Notes: generated from the letters alone by a model not told the origin. A stretch of 64,000 nucleotides of DNA from Oreohelix idahoensis (GCA_024509875.1 JAMPIV010019106.1:50705-114704); one strand, 5' to 3'. Positions 33,047 to 43,982 are shown, counted from the first letter of the stretch. Numbers and translations are program-made.

Positions 33047-33489
33047 CAAGTGCAACACACTCTTAAGCGCATTCTATGAAGCAGACTCCAAAGTATATTT
33101 TATGAATCACGATTACATACTCAAGATAATGAGTCTACATATCAAGAACATTTCGTGAAGATATCCAGTCTGGCCAGTACCCTCTGGAGATTAGACAACA
33201 GTTTTCATCAGAACTTCCTCGACTTAGAGATATCCCACTTGACATAACTTATAACAACTTGGGACATTCTATGCATACATATGAATCATCCTATCCGGGT
33301 GAAGCATTTAGAGACACATGGACTGTGTAGATTACTCACCATTTTGGTAACACGTATCATATCACATCATCATCATTTCGCTTTACACAAGCTCATTCTT
33401 AATTAACTACTACTTAATTAACTACCATATTAATATCTCATCTGTGTGTTTTGTGTGAATCGTCTTTTACCATCATCACGTTTTAACCA

Positions 33490-33640
33490 TTACTAACCCT
33501 ATATGTGTAGATATCTAGTTAATAAACCCAATAATCGTGTGATCATTATCTAGTTTGTTAATGTATCACTCATGCTGTCGGTGTTAAATATTTACATATA
33601 GGGAAATTTCTACACTCAGATTAGGTTGGGGGCTCTTTCT
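33490..33640 (+). mobile_element. Possible LTR end with primer-binding-like site
   Basis: An aataaac poly(A)-like signal (about 33,521) is followed about 100 bases later by TTGGGGGCTC at 33,626-33,635, whose TGGGGGCTC resembles the start of a proline-tRNA primer site. No gag or pol follows. A weak call based on layout alone. Confidence 0.25.
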
Positions 33641-34002
33641 GTTACGGGATCTAAGAGCAGAAGCTAAGGTCGTGGAGAAACAGAACTCTTTTCATAGTTA
33701 ACTAGAAAACACTGTCCAGTGGAAAGCATTTGCATTCCCTTCTTCTTGTCCTTATCTCGAATAGGTCTTTATTCTTTCTTAACGAGCCAATTTCTAGAGA
33801 CCTTCTTCCTACTATCTCATAGGCTATTCCTGGCGAAAACTACTATCGTAGTTGCCCCAATACTCACCACACGACACCATAGGACAATAAAACACAGTTA
33901 TCAAAAGAATTTGGACTATAATAAAATGGTAGTCTTACTGACCTTAGTTAGAATTACATTCCTAGGTTCAGACTATTAAAGATCTCTATAACAACTACAG
34001 CG

Positions 34003-34290
34003 TCGAGTGGTCCAGCGGTTAAAGCACATGTTTCTCCTGGTGAAGTTACCGGGTTCGAGACCTGCTGACGTCACGCTCCAGCCTACCCAGCAGTAAATGT
34101 GCGCCTTACTCTGCTCTTGAATTAGGGGATGTAATGGCAGCGAGGAAGGGAATCAGTCACCTCACCTCATTAAGCTGAATCCTAGTACAGCGGGTTCTCC
34201 AACACTTCTCACCCCTTCCCTCCAATGGCAGTGTGTTACGGGACTAACTTTACCTTTTTTACCTCTCCCCTCTCTTCTTATCTCATAAGT
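34003..34290 (+). mobile_element. tRNA-derived SINE, near complete
   Basis: Head gagtggtccagcggttaaag (A box) and gggttcgagacc (B box), then the body agcctacccagcagtaaatg. A mid block follows with ggcagcgaggaaggg, and an end gtgttacgggactaac followed by T-rich sequence. This is the most complete plus-strand copy and defines the 3' end of the family. Confidence 0.75.
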
Positions 34291-34299
34291 TAGTATAAC

Positions 34300-34640
34300 C
34301 AGGTTCATGTTTAGTTCATCTCATCATCTCATAATCGGAACCTCGGCTACCCCGTAAACAGGGTGTTGAGAAGGCCCAAAGAGCACAACACTCCTGAGCA
34401 AAACATGTAATCAAAATGTTTGACAAACAGGTGATTAAGCCCATTGTGTCCGAACTTGCCCTCAAGTCTACTATTAAACGCTATGAAACCATCGATCCTT
34501 CCTGGTTTATTCCAGCCAAAACGGACAGAGCCTCTTATACCCGAAGGTGTCGAGGATGTGCGTTCCTCTTCTGCCCGAAGGCACTTATAGAGGAATACTC
34601 AAGACCCGAAAGTCTGAGAAAAAAGCCAGAGACAGTGAGC
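34300..34640. other. Unassigned sequence with a 77-codon frame
   Basis: A plus-strand frame at 34,416-34,649 includes a Cys-containing CRGCAFLFCPK but matches no family I know, and it crosses the start of the duplicated segment. I do not call it a gene. Confidence 0.35.
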
Positions 34641-34857
34641 AAAATCTGAAATAGACACAACGATCTGCCTGGTTTCTCAATAATGGGAAGGGGGCAACAT
34701 GGGTGTACCACACACAGTCGATCAAGACCGAAGTACGCCTGCGCCTCTATTTAGTTCATACCTACGCAATTATATGAAGCCTTTATAATTAATTTATTTT
34801 ACATTACATAATTTTATAATTAATGTATCGCAACTTTGCATATAAAATATGAGACTG

Positions 34858-34978
<121 letters not shown>

Positions 34979-34979
34979 T

Positions 34980-35710
34980 AATGTATTTAATTTTTTCATA
35001 ATTATAAAAGACCGTTATCTCATACACTCACGCAGTTATGTTACATATGTATCTCATACTGAATTAATTATGTCCAGAATTTATCACATATTTACACAAT
35101 TATTTTAAGTATAGTTTCATACACTTACATGGCATCACAATAGGTATTTATCAGAGCAAGAACTCTGGAATCAGGTCACCGTGATACCAACCCATTCTCT
35201 TTCATACACACGTGGTGCGCACAACTTCAATGTAATCCTTCAGTTTCACATAAGTACAAATATTTAGTAACATACCTGTATGTAGTACGTGAACTTGCCT
35301 GACTACACTCTACAGGTACATTTTTAACTCAGCAACTGGTCGCATTTAACACACCTTTTGTTTAAAAGAAGAAAACGCGTCTTGTCTTTTCACAGCTGGT
35401 TTTTTTTTTTTAAATTGAAAAAAAAAACTAATCTTAAAACGGATAAGCAACACTTGAATGAAGCGGTTTATTTAAAACATAAATATAATATACTCGGACT
35501 GAATCGTTCGCTTAAAAAAAATTTAAAGGACAACAAGGAAAACCAATGAACATGTAATTAGGAAGGAAGTTTGGTATGACTCAAGCTTAGCAGGCTTCGT
35601 GAGTTATCAGACATACAAGCCGGATTATACCTAAATAGCTAATTCTGAAGGGTCGAAGCTATTTTTGTATTACGGGAAGTGTCAGTAGTATATAATGTAC
35701 GCTTTAGGTA
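34980..35710. other. No recognisable gene (left part of the duplicated segment)
   Basis: AT-rich with several A- and T-runs. A 63-codon frame at 35,358 is Lys-rich and lies in A-rich sequence. No family recognised. Confidence 0.5.
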
Positions 35711-35714
35711 TCAT

Positions 35715-36060
35715 TCAGGTGGAGCGCAGGTGGAGCGGCAGGTGGGGGCGTGACTTTTTATATAAGGAAAATCATGTGTAGCGGCAGGTGGGGCGTGACT
35801 TTTTATATAAGGAAATACTCATTGCGCAGGTGGAGCAGCAGGAAGTGGGGCCGCATGACTTTTTATATAGTAATATATTAGTTCGATAATGGCGTGTTGT
35901 ATTTAGACTTTATATTACAACATTTAGACATATATTATGACTTTATATAGTCCGCAAGCGCGGGACTTTTTATATAAGAAATGTGGTGGAGGAGCGTGGA
36001 GGAGGAGAGGTCTTGTTATATAGTAATATATAAGTTCAATAATGGCGGGCGTGTTGTTGT
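35715..36060 (+). repeat. GC-rich repeats each followed by a TATA motif
   Basis: Four related units combine caggtggagcggcaggtgg-like or gtggaggagcgtggaggag-like sequence with gactttttatataagg or a variant, at about 35,727, 35,780, 35,826 and 35,950-36,010. A fifth lies at 37,315-37,400. TATATAAG is a strong TATA match, so the units look like repeated small promoters. Copy B repeats them at about 57,270-57,590 and 58,830-58,920. Confidence 0.6.
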
Positions 36061-36179
36061 CCTGTTAGTGCGTTGTTTATATAAAATATGTAGTTAGACG
36101 TGTATTTATTTTACAACATAGATACAAAGGTTTATAAATAGAAATATATAGTTAATGAGCTCTTTTAAAAGAGCACTTG

Positions 36180-37312
<1,133 letters not shown>

Positions 37313-37689
37313 GTCTGCAGGTGCGTGACTTTTATATAAGGAAAATGTGGTGGAGGAGCGTGGAGGAGGAGAGGTCTTTTTATATAGTAATATATAAGTT
37401 CAATAATGGCGGGCGTGTTGTTGTTGTGTTATGTGTTGTGTGTTGATTATTTTACAAACAGTTATACGTACATATTACAGACAGGTAGACAATATTTATA
37501 TTTACAATATGTAGACGATATTTAGTTATACATATATTTAGACATATATTACATCAGTTATATAAAAGATAACACTAGATACATTTTATATATATTTATT
37601 GACAAAGTTAGTTGGTCTATGGGTGACGTCTAACCGCACTTCTTTTTCGTGTACGCCTAGGAACTCTCAGAGCACAGTCGGTTCGGATT

Positions 37690-38051
37690 ACTTGACGTGT
37701 TCTCTTTCATATACACCCAATTGGTGGGTACGGGTGTAATCATCTTCAACTTTTGGTGAGTGTCTGTCGTTATCACGCCATCGTATATGAAGGAAAAACA
37801 GGCTTGTGGTTCGCTAGCCAGGGTCTGACTAGTCGAATAACTAAGCGATCGTTGGCGTGTTGTCTAGCCGAAAAGAGCAGTAGGACGCGTTGCATAGTAC
37901 CACCGCGAGCTTTGATCAAGATGAAATAAATGGCGTAGAGGCCACAAACATTGGTAACTACATCTTGTAAATGTCTAGCGTTGTAGTTAAAAGGTCGGGT
38001 AGTGTTATTTAATTCCTTTAAAATAAGACGAAATGTCAAACTAAAGCACAA
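37690..38051 (-). pseudogene. Adenain-type (C48-like) cysteine protease, C-terminal fragment
   Basis: The minus-strand frame from 38,051 contains LQDVVTNVCGLYAIYF with Gln 29 and Cys 36, then ARGGTMQRVLLLFSARQHANDRL. A Gln seven residues before a Cys-Gly, followed by aromatic/hydrophobic YF-like residues and a 'RG.TM..V...FS....ND.LV' tail, is the pattern of adenovirus-type proteases. These are also encoded by Maverick/Polinton and adintovirus-like elements, where they mature capsid proteins. The His and Glu of the catalytic triad would lie upstream and are absent. After RLVRPWL the frame in copy A ends soon. In copy B a one-base difference lets it continue into WRDNDR and VEDDY, which resemble the start of the PC4-like protein. 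The assignment rests on motif reading only. Confidence 0.5.
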
Positions 38052-38059
38052 GTCTCAAC

Positions 38060-39285
38060 CGCTTGGTAGGTTTCTGCTTCTTCTTCAGTGGTAGATTAGA
38101 GACAGCAGCCAGGTGATTATCTGTGGTGGGAGCTGACGTACAAGGGTTGGTGTTAGGAAACCAACTCGGCTCTGGGGATATTGGACAACTGGAATTGATG
38201 TAGTCGACAAACGTGTTACTGGGGGAGGTAGTAGGTTTCTGCTTCTTCGGTGGTAGATTAGAGACAGCAGCCAGGTGGTTGTCTGTGGTGGGAGTTGACG
38301 TACAAGGGTTGGTGTTAGGAAACCAACTCGGTTATGGGGCTATTGGACAACTGGAATTGATGTACTGGTCAAACGTGTTACTGGGGGAGGTAGTAGGTCT
38401 CTGTTTCTTCGGTGGTACATTAGAGATATAAGCCAGGGGGTTGTCTGTGGTGGGAGCTGCCATACAAGGGTTGGTGTTAGGACACCAACTCGGTTCTGGG
38501 GAAATTGGTTGGTAACAGCTGGAGTTGATGTACTGGTCAAACGTGTTACTGGTACAAGTAGGATAGGTACCCGTGCTTGATGAGTGTAGTCGGTCAAATT
38601 CGGCGAGGATTTCACCCTGTAAAGTCAACAAATGTTCAAACTCAGGGCGAGTTAACGTAATGCCGGTTTTGGTAGGAAACTTGAGGTAGGATTCACCAAC
38701 ATATTTTCGCACGTGTAATAAAGGTTGGCCTCGGTAAACACTTACAGACGCGGCTTTCAGCCCACTCTCCAACGGTACAAGCATTTCATCACAGCTTTTG
38801 ATTAGACCCAGTTGTTGGGAACAGTGGAAGTCATCTTCAGTGAGGTGTAAGTATCTGTCGTTATCACACCAAGTCATCAGTAAAGTATGAATGTGAGTGC
38901 TTTGGTCTTCCAAGTGGTTATTTATATGAAGGAATACCAGTTTAATCTGGTTTTTGACACGTGTCCATCCTTGTGTTAGCCAGGGCGTGATTAGTCGAAA
39001 TATTAATCGATAGTTGACCCGTTGTCGATGTGACCAGGCTTGTGTTAGCCAGGACTTGATTAGTCGAAAAACCAATCGATAGTTGAACCGTTGTCGATGT
39101 GAAAATTTTTGGGAATTGGCGTTGTAAGTGTATGACTCATGGACGTATTGACGTGAGGAAAAAGACGACAGGAAATATCCGATAAAATGGCGGGTGATGC
39201 GTTGTCGATGTGAAAATTTTTTGTGTGCTGGCATTGTAAGTGTATGACCTATGGACGTATTGGCGTGAGGAAAAAATAACAGCAA
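38060..39285 (-). pseudogene. PC4-like ssDNA-binding protein with N- and C-terminal repeats
   Basis: A 317-codon frame from 39,285, ended by TAA at 38,332-38,334, after which related repeats continue to about 38,060. Residues ~24-105 hold three RQR.NYRL.FRLI..WLTQ modules. Residues ~115-165 include LHINNHLED, WCDNDRYL and TEDDFH. Residues 180-232 (VSVYRGQPLLHVRKYVG, KTGITLTRPEFEHLL) match the PC4/p15 coactivator fold, which binds single-stranded DNA in transcription and replication. From ~245 on, a ~50-residue repeat (NTFDQYINSSC, SWCPNTNPC, PPKKQRPTT) occurs about three times, with a basic nuclear-localisation-like KKQ/KR. The locus lies beside the protease fragment on the same strand. PC4 is a fairly confident motif call; the repeats match nothing I know. 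Confidence 0.55.
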
Positions 39286-39310
39286 ATATCCGATAAAAGG
39301 GCGGGCAAGT
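38960..39310. repeat. Two nested tandem repeats (71 bp and ~116 bp units)
   Basis: Two 71-bp copies share tgtgttagccagg.c.tgattagtcgaaa and gttga.ccgttgtcgatgtg (about 38,970-39,100). Two ~116-bp copies share cgttgtcgatgtgaaaattttt and gtgtatgac.catggacgtatt (about 39,090-39,310). They create the N-terminal modules of the PC4-like frame. Confidence 0.8.
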
Positions 39311-39319
39311 TTTTAACAC

Positions 39320-39520
39320 AACACTCACACTTCCATTTCTTATTTTTGGTATCGGTTGTCATATTTTCACTTCATAATTTTTGCATCACAACATTCACAT
39401 TTCCATTTCTTACTTTTTGTATCGATTTTCATATTTCCATTTCATAATTTTTGGTATCAGTTTTCATATTTCCATTTCTTACTTTTGGTATCAGTTTTCA
39501 TATTTCGTAATTTTTACAAC
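39320..39520. repeat. Degenerate tandem repeat, ~42 bp unit
   Basis: About four to five copies of atttccatttcttacttttggtatcagttttcat with variants. A degraded version appears in copy B at about 60,965-61,110. Confidence 0.75.
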
Positions 39521-39529
39521 ACAAACGGC

Positions 39530-39655
39530 TTAAGCATTTCATCACTTCTTGTCACGTACACCCAGTTGGTGGGAACAATGGAAACCACTTTCAACGAGGT
39601 ATGAGCGCTAGTGTCTGTCTTATCACACCACCTCTTCAGTAAAGTATGACCATGA
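39530..39655 (-). pseudogene. Third partial copy of the PC4-like gene segment
   Basis: The plus-strand islands aagcatttcatcac, acccagttggtggg, tcttatcacacca and cagtaaagtatga recur in the same order at 38,780-38,890, inside the PC4-like frame. A related stretch is at 37,709-37,790. So at least three tandem partial copies of this gene region exist. This one has no open frame of note. Confidence 0.6.
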
Positions 39656-39775
39656 GTGTCTGGGTGTGTGTGTGTGAGCGCTCGCGTGCGTGGTTGTGCG
39701 TCTGTGAGTGTGTGTGTGTGCGTGCTTGTGTGTGTGTGTGTTGTGTTGCGGTATGTTGTATTGTATTGTGTTATG
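39656..39775. repeat. GT-rich low-complexity tract
   Basis: Alternating TG with interruptions. Frames over it are spurious. Confidence 0.85.
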
Positions 39776-39839
39776 TGTAGTTTATTTATACAACAGTTAT
39801 ACGTACATATTACAATATATATTTTACAAACAGTTATAA

Positions 39840-40255
39840 CATCTAGAGGTGGGAGTGAAGTGTTAGAGACATGACCAGAGCCAGCAGCGAGAAGTGGGAG
39901 TGAAGTGTTAGAGACTTGACTAGGTCTAGCATCGAGTAATAAAATCTACTCACCCCAATGTCCATCTAGTGTTATGTAAATGACCCGTACACAGTCGAGG
40001 TTTCCAACATAAAAAATAATAGCAAAGGCCAGGTTGGACAAGGCCAAATAGACAGTTTTATTGAACACAACCGTAGAGATATATGTCACAGGCAGACTAG
40101 ATTATGGTGCCAACTAGATACTCCTTAGTGTTACAGGTTGCAGTCGGGACAATGTCGAGGCCAGTTTCAACCATTTTAAGAAAACCCAACACGCACGTGC
40201 TTTTTACCACTCGTTGTTAAACTCGATCGATGGTCTGCGCTCGCGAGGAAAACAT
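39840..40255. other. Repeat-derived spacer
   Basis: 39,845-39,945 twice repeats gtgggagtgaagtgttagagac, also found at the end of the SINE near 13.16 kb, followed by ctagcatcgag. The remaining 300 bases are unassigned and recur, degraded, at about 62,050-62,440. Confidence 0.5.
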
Positions 40256-40257
40256 TA

Positions 40258-41440
40258 TCAAATGTAATCGATGAATGAGTCATACTGTTTGTAGTCGGTT
40301 AGGGTGGATGCCGTCAGCGCTAAATATAGACTATTAGAAACAAGTTTATCTGCTAGTCGCCAAACATCTCTGCAAAGACGACCAGCTTTCATGCGACTAA
40401 TATGACCAAGCCAGTGTAGGCTTTCCTGTCTCAGCCGGGTATACAGACTTTGAAGGCCAGCACGTGAAAACACCTCGACATTTGGCACTTTATCTTTCGA
40501 CGAAAGCCCGAGGAGGTGGCGCAGACACGGTAGATGGAAGGTATTGAGCCTTCTATCTTGCTTAGCATATATTGTTCAGGTCTCACTGCCATATAGAAGT
40601 AAGCTGATGATACAGGTGTTATATATTACAGCTTTGGTCATCGTTGCGAGTTTGGAGTTTCCCCAAAAGCGTGATGTGAGGTAGGCAAAGGTAGCTGCAG
40701 CTTTGTTAATGAGACTAGCAATTTCTGTGGCCAGAGAGAGTTTGTCATTGATAATACACAAGTTATGTGTGATGCACGTGGTGTTAAGTCAGCCGCCGCG
40801 ATGCTGTAATCAGCATCGTGGCGGCCTCCTTAACCGTATATCAGCTGGTCTTCGTTGTGAGTTTGGAGTTTTTCCAAACACGCGGTGTGAGGCGGGCAAA
40901 GGTAGCTGCAGCTTTGCCAATACGGCTGTCAATTTCTGTGTCCAGAAAGAGTTTGTCATTGATGGTAGACCCCAAGTATGCGAAGTGGTGCACCACTGCC
41001 TATTCATAGTTATCGATAGTCATAACTGGTGCAGCACCCACATCATGACTCAGCACATTTGTTTTCTTTAGACTTATTGTGAGGCCAAAGTCCTTGCATG
41101 CTTTAGTGAAGCGATTCATCAAGCTCTGAAGCTCCTGTTGGCTTTGAGTGACGACTGCAGCGTCATCATCGAATAACAAGTCTCTTATAGTGACCCTTCT
41201 GACTTTTGTTTTTGCCTTCAGCCTTGCGAGATTAAACAGACGGCTATCTGACCTAATGTGAAGGCATATTCCTTCAGTTGCATCTCTGAATGCATGTTTC
41301 AAGAGTAAGGCAAAGACGATCCCGAAAAGGGTTGGAGCCAGAACGCAGCCTTGTTTAACGCCACTTCGTATGCCAAAGGGCTGTGATGTGCTTCCAGCAT
41401 ATTGGACTGTTCCCTTCATATCCTCATGGAATGACTAAAG
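40258..41440 (-). pseudogene. LINE reverse transcriptase fragment (copy A)
   Basis: Minus-strand pieces in several phases give, in order, FGIRSGVKQGCVLAPTLFGI, LFDDDAAVV (the FADD catalytic box with Ala changed to Asp), LTISLKKTNVL, a YLGST-like block, LLLYGSETW, LNTFHLPCLRHLLGL and ESLHWLGHISRM. This is the core-to-C-terminus of a very widespread animal LINE endonuclease-reverse transcriptase. The fingers and endonuclease are absent. A ~100-bp segment is duplicated inside it (40,645-40,760 and 40,840-40,960) with a palindrome between the copies. A dead 5'-truncated insertion. Confidence 0.8.
40783..40834. repeat. 52-bp near-perfect palindrome
   Basis: GTTAAG, three unmatched bases, then GCCGCCGCGATGCTG; loop TAAT; then CAGCATCGTGGCGGC, three bases and CTTAAC. 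The inner 15-bp stem has one mismatch, and the outer 6-bp arms are exact. It would form a very stable hairpin and sits between two copies of a duplicated LINE segment. Confidence 0.85.
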
Positions 41441-41545
41441 AGAGGAGAAAACGTCGAAAGTAACACCAGGAAAATAAGCAGCTGAGGGCTGTCACTTCCC
41501 ACGGTCAGTTATGACTGAAGGGGCTATGATATACGATATATATAT

Positions 41546-41631
41546 GAAAAATGTAGCATTCATAGCTTTTTCATTGGCCATTTCTACGACACAAAAAAGT
41601 TAATGGCAATGCTATGAATGCTACATTTTTC
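41546..41631. repeat. 21-bp perfect inverted repeat, 44-base loop
   Basis: The arms 41,546-41,566 and 41,611-41,631 (gaaaaatgtagcattcatag plus c, and its reverse complement) match exactly. Possibly a tiny MITE or the tip of a hairpin. AT-rich, with no frame. Confidence 0.85.
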
Positions 41632-41884
41632 TTTGTGTTTTAATATCCTTAATTAATTCCTTCACCCTTTCTTTCTTTGATTTTTTTTTTTTTACTACGT
41701 TGAAGCAGTAATTACGTCACCGCACATTTGATGCTAGCATTCACAAACAGGACCCAGTTTTTGTTAGAATTAAATTATCAGTGAGGTAATAAAAAAAATT
41801 AACGTAGCTGATTAATTAATTAAAGAACAGAATAGGCGTGAATTAGACAAACATTTTTTAAATGTCTTAAGCTACTGACCTTTC

Positions 41885-42345
41885 AGCGGCACAGTGGTTA
41901 GAGTACTTGCTCTTCTAGACAAAGTTATTGGGTTTAAAACCCGGTAGTATCACTCTTCAGTCTACCCAATTATACATTTTCTCTCTACTTCCAGTAACAG
42001 CAGCAGCCATTTTGGTCCAGTCATGTGATCCTAATCAGGGAGTTGTCGCGTTTATTTTTCATGTGTTTTTACTTAGTTGTCACTTTCTTTCCTTTCTATT
42101 TTTGTTCGTCCGTCCCCGACGAAGGCCTTGTGGCCACAACGTAGGTTTTTTTTTTTTGTCTTTTATCCTAGTAAACATATTACCTTTTCCCCCCTCCACT
42201 CTACCAACTATAAGCGGGTACCTTACATTGGTCGTGAGTTAGAAAAGGCACAGGCAGCTAGAAAGGGACCTGGTCACCCCACCGCATGCAGCTGAGACCT
42301 AGAATAATGAAGTCTGTAACACTGTACTACCCTACGGACGTATCT
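41885..42345 (+). mobile_element. SINE with an internal insertion
   Basis: Head gcacagtggttagagtac (A box) and gggtttaaaaccc (a degenerate B box), then cagtctacccaa. The body resumes at about 42,205 (ataagcgggtacc) and runs through ggtcaccccaccgcatgcagctgag to the end block ctgtaacactg. The intervening ~230 bases include cgacgaaggccttgtggccac, which belongs to the repeat family seen as a foldback at 43.6-44.0 kb. Confidence 0.6.
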
Positions 42346-42479
42346 TTTATGGAACTACGTTTACCTTCCAGTTAAAGCTCTTCGACTCAGGTCTCTACAA
42401 CGTTACAGACATGCATAACTAGGTCCCGTGTCGTTGCCATGGTGATGTGTAGAAAACACGGAAGAAAAGGCCTACTACA

Positions 42480-42570
42480 ACCTCAGGCATATTGTAAGAC
42501 ACGACTGGTATGAGGTTATGCCTGGGGTTGGCAACCTCGTCATGTAAAACAAGTTGCTATAGAAACCACA
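42480..42570. repeat. Interspersed repeat fragment (partner of 1,645-1,742)
   Basis: Shares, in reverse, the blocks listed for 1,645-1,742. The next ~450 bases to 43,025 hold a C-run then A-run (42,789-42,820) and nothing recognisable. Confidence 0.6.
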
Positions 42571-43037
42571 CTAAAACAACACGAGAGTTTTGACACAGAC
42601 TTCCTGTAAGGGCGCCAATTGTAATTGTGACTCCATGCTTCGTAGGCAATGAATATGGAAATAATGAGTGAATACGCACTAATTATAAAGCTAAGCCAGG
42701 TTTTCTCAGAAGCCACGTATTACGGTGCTGCGTAAAAGCACGTGACTGTCTGTTTGTAGTTGGAAATGTGTTCCTGCAAGACATATGCAACCCCCCCCCC
42801 CCCCCCAAAAAAAAAAATTTAAAAAAATTACCAAAACAGTCACGTGACATGATACACAAAGTGCCGGTCTGAAGTATGCGGCCAAGAATAGATTTTTCCA
42901 TGAAAATGCCAAGACCGTACTACCTAGCTCAACTGGCGGTAACTTTCTACAAAGAAACCGAAACAAGATGTCAAAAAGCCAGTGTGGTGATGACTGACCA
43001 ACTGTCAACACAACTCAAATACCCGAACATCAGTATG

Positions 43038-43110
43038 GCATGAACGAACGAACGAACGATCTTTATTTTCAGAGGGTTGAAAATTGGGCACGTGGGTCCA
43101 TCTGACATTC
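43038..43110 (-). mobile_element. Possible LINE 3' end with (GTTC)n tail
   Basis: On the minus strand ...ctgaaaataaagatcgttcgttcgttcg places an AATAAA signal just before a GTTC microsatellite, a layout seen at the 3' ends of CR1/L2-like LINEs. No coding sequence is attached. Confidence 0.3.
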
Positions 43111-43392
43111 TGCCCTTCCTTTCTCTCGTCTTTTATATTGAATTTATTTATTCTCACATGCATTTTAAATATCAATTTAAGGAAATACAACGTTGTGAAT
43201 GTAAAATACTCGCAATAGCATACTCACAATCATAGCATCTAATTATAATCATGAAATAAAATAAGCCTGAAAAGTACAAACATTATCATTAGAATCTACA
43301 TTCGATATTTGTATGTTTAAACTAAATGAGAACCAATAAATAGTGCAGTCTTACCAAATTTTTGCAAGGACTCTCTAATATGGTCCCTGTCC

Positions 43393-43518
43393 AAGGCAGC
43401 ACAGAATAAAGTTCCACAAGGCAGCACAGAATAAAGTTCCACAAGGCAGCACAGAATAAAGTTCCACAAGGCAGCACAGAATAAAGTTCCACAAGGCAGC
43501 ACAGAAGAAAGTTGCACC
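43393..43518. repeat. Perfect tandem repeat, 25-bp unit
   Basis: Five copies of aaggcagcacagaataaagttccac, the first four identical. The minus-strand frames across it are translated repeat. Identity implies recent expansion. Confidence 0.92.
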
Positions 43519-43579
43519 GTGCACTTTGAGATGCTGTTGAAGAGTCAAGAAAGATGAGAGGAACTGCGGTAAGACGTGC

Positions 43580-43982
43580 AGTACAATGGATGGGTATGAA
43601 AATAAATTCGAAAAAAGGTGATTCGTCTTACGAGGACAAAAGATAAAGAAAATAGCCAACGCTGCGGCATAAGGGCCTTCGTCAGGGAAAGGAAAGAAAG
43701 TGATGGCTAAATTGGACACATAAGAATCTAAATAAATATAATTGTGCTCTTCTTGTGACGCAGTCTGCCTTCGGCAGGCGTGCTAGGTCTTAGTTGCCTA
43801 TAGGGAAGCACCCAGTTTTTATTTTTATATTTATTTAGATTCTTACGTGTCCTATCTAGCCCTCATTTTATTTCCTTTCCCTGACGAAGGCCTCGTGGCC
43901 GCAACGTTGGCTATTTTCTTTGTATTTTGTTCTCGTAAGACGGATCACCTTTTTTCGAATTTTTTTTTCATACCCATCCTTT
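43580..43982. mobile_element. Foldback element with ~160-bp arms
   Basis: The left arm (about 43,583-43,746) is the near-complete reverse complement of the right arm (about 43,817-43,982), with a ~70-base loop. The arms carry ggatgggtatgaaaa, the Tcgaaaaaaggtgat block, aatagccaacg and ccttcgtcagggaaagg. The right arm reads ccctgacgaaggcctcgtgg followed by ccgcaacgttgg. That core also appears in the SINE insertion at 42,113, so this is a repeat family present here as a head-to-head pair. Confidence 0.75.

Noticed and set aside
34416..34649. 77-codon frame with a Cys pair as a small zinc-binding gene
   Set aside because: No family match. Its end lies across the duplication boundary and it is not kept upstream of copy B.
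43395..43518. Hydrophobic repeat protein (minus frames at 43.3-43.7 kb)
   Set aside because: The apparent membrane-like repeat is the 25-bp tandem repeat translated.
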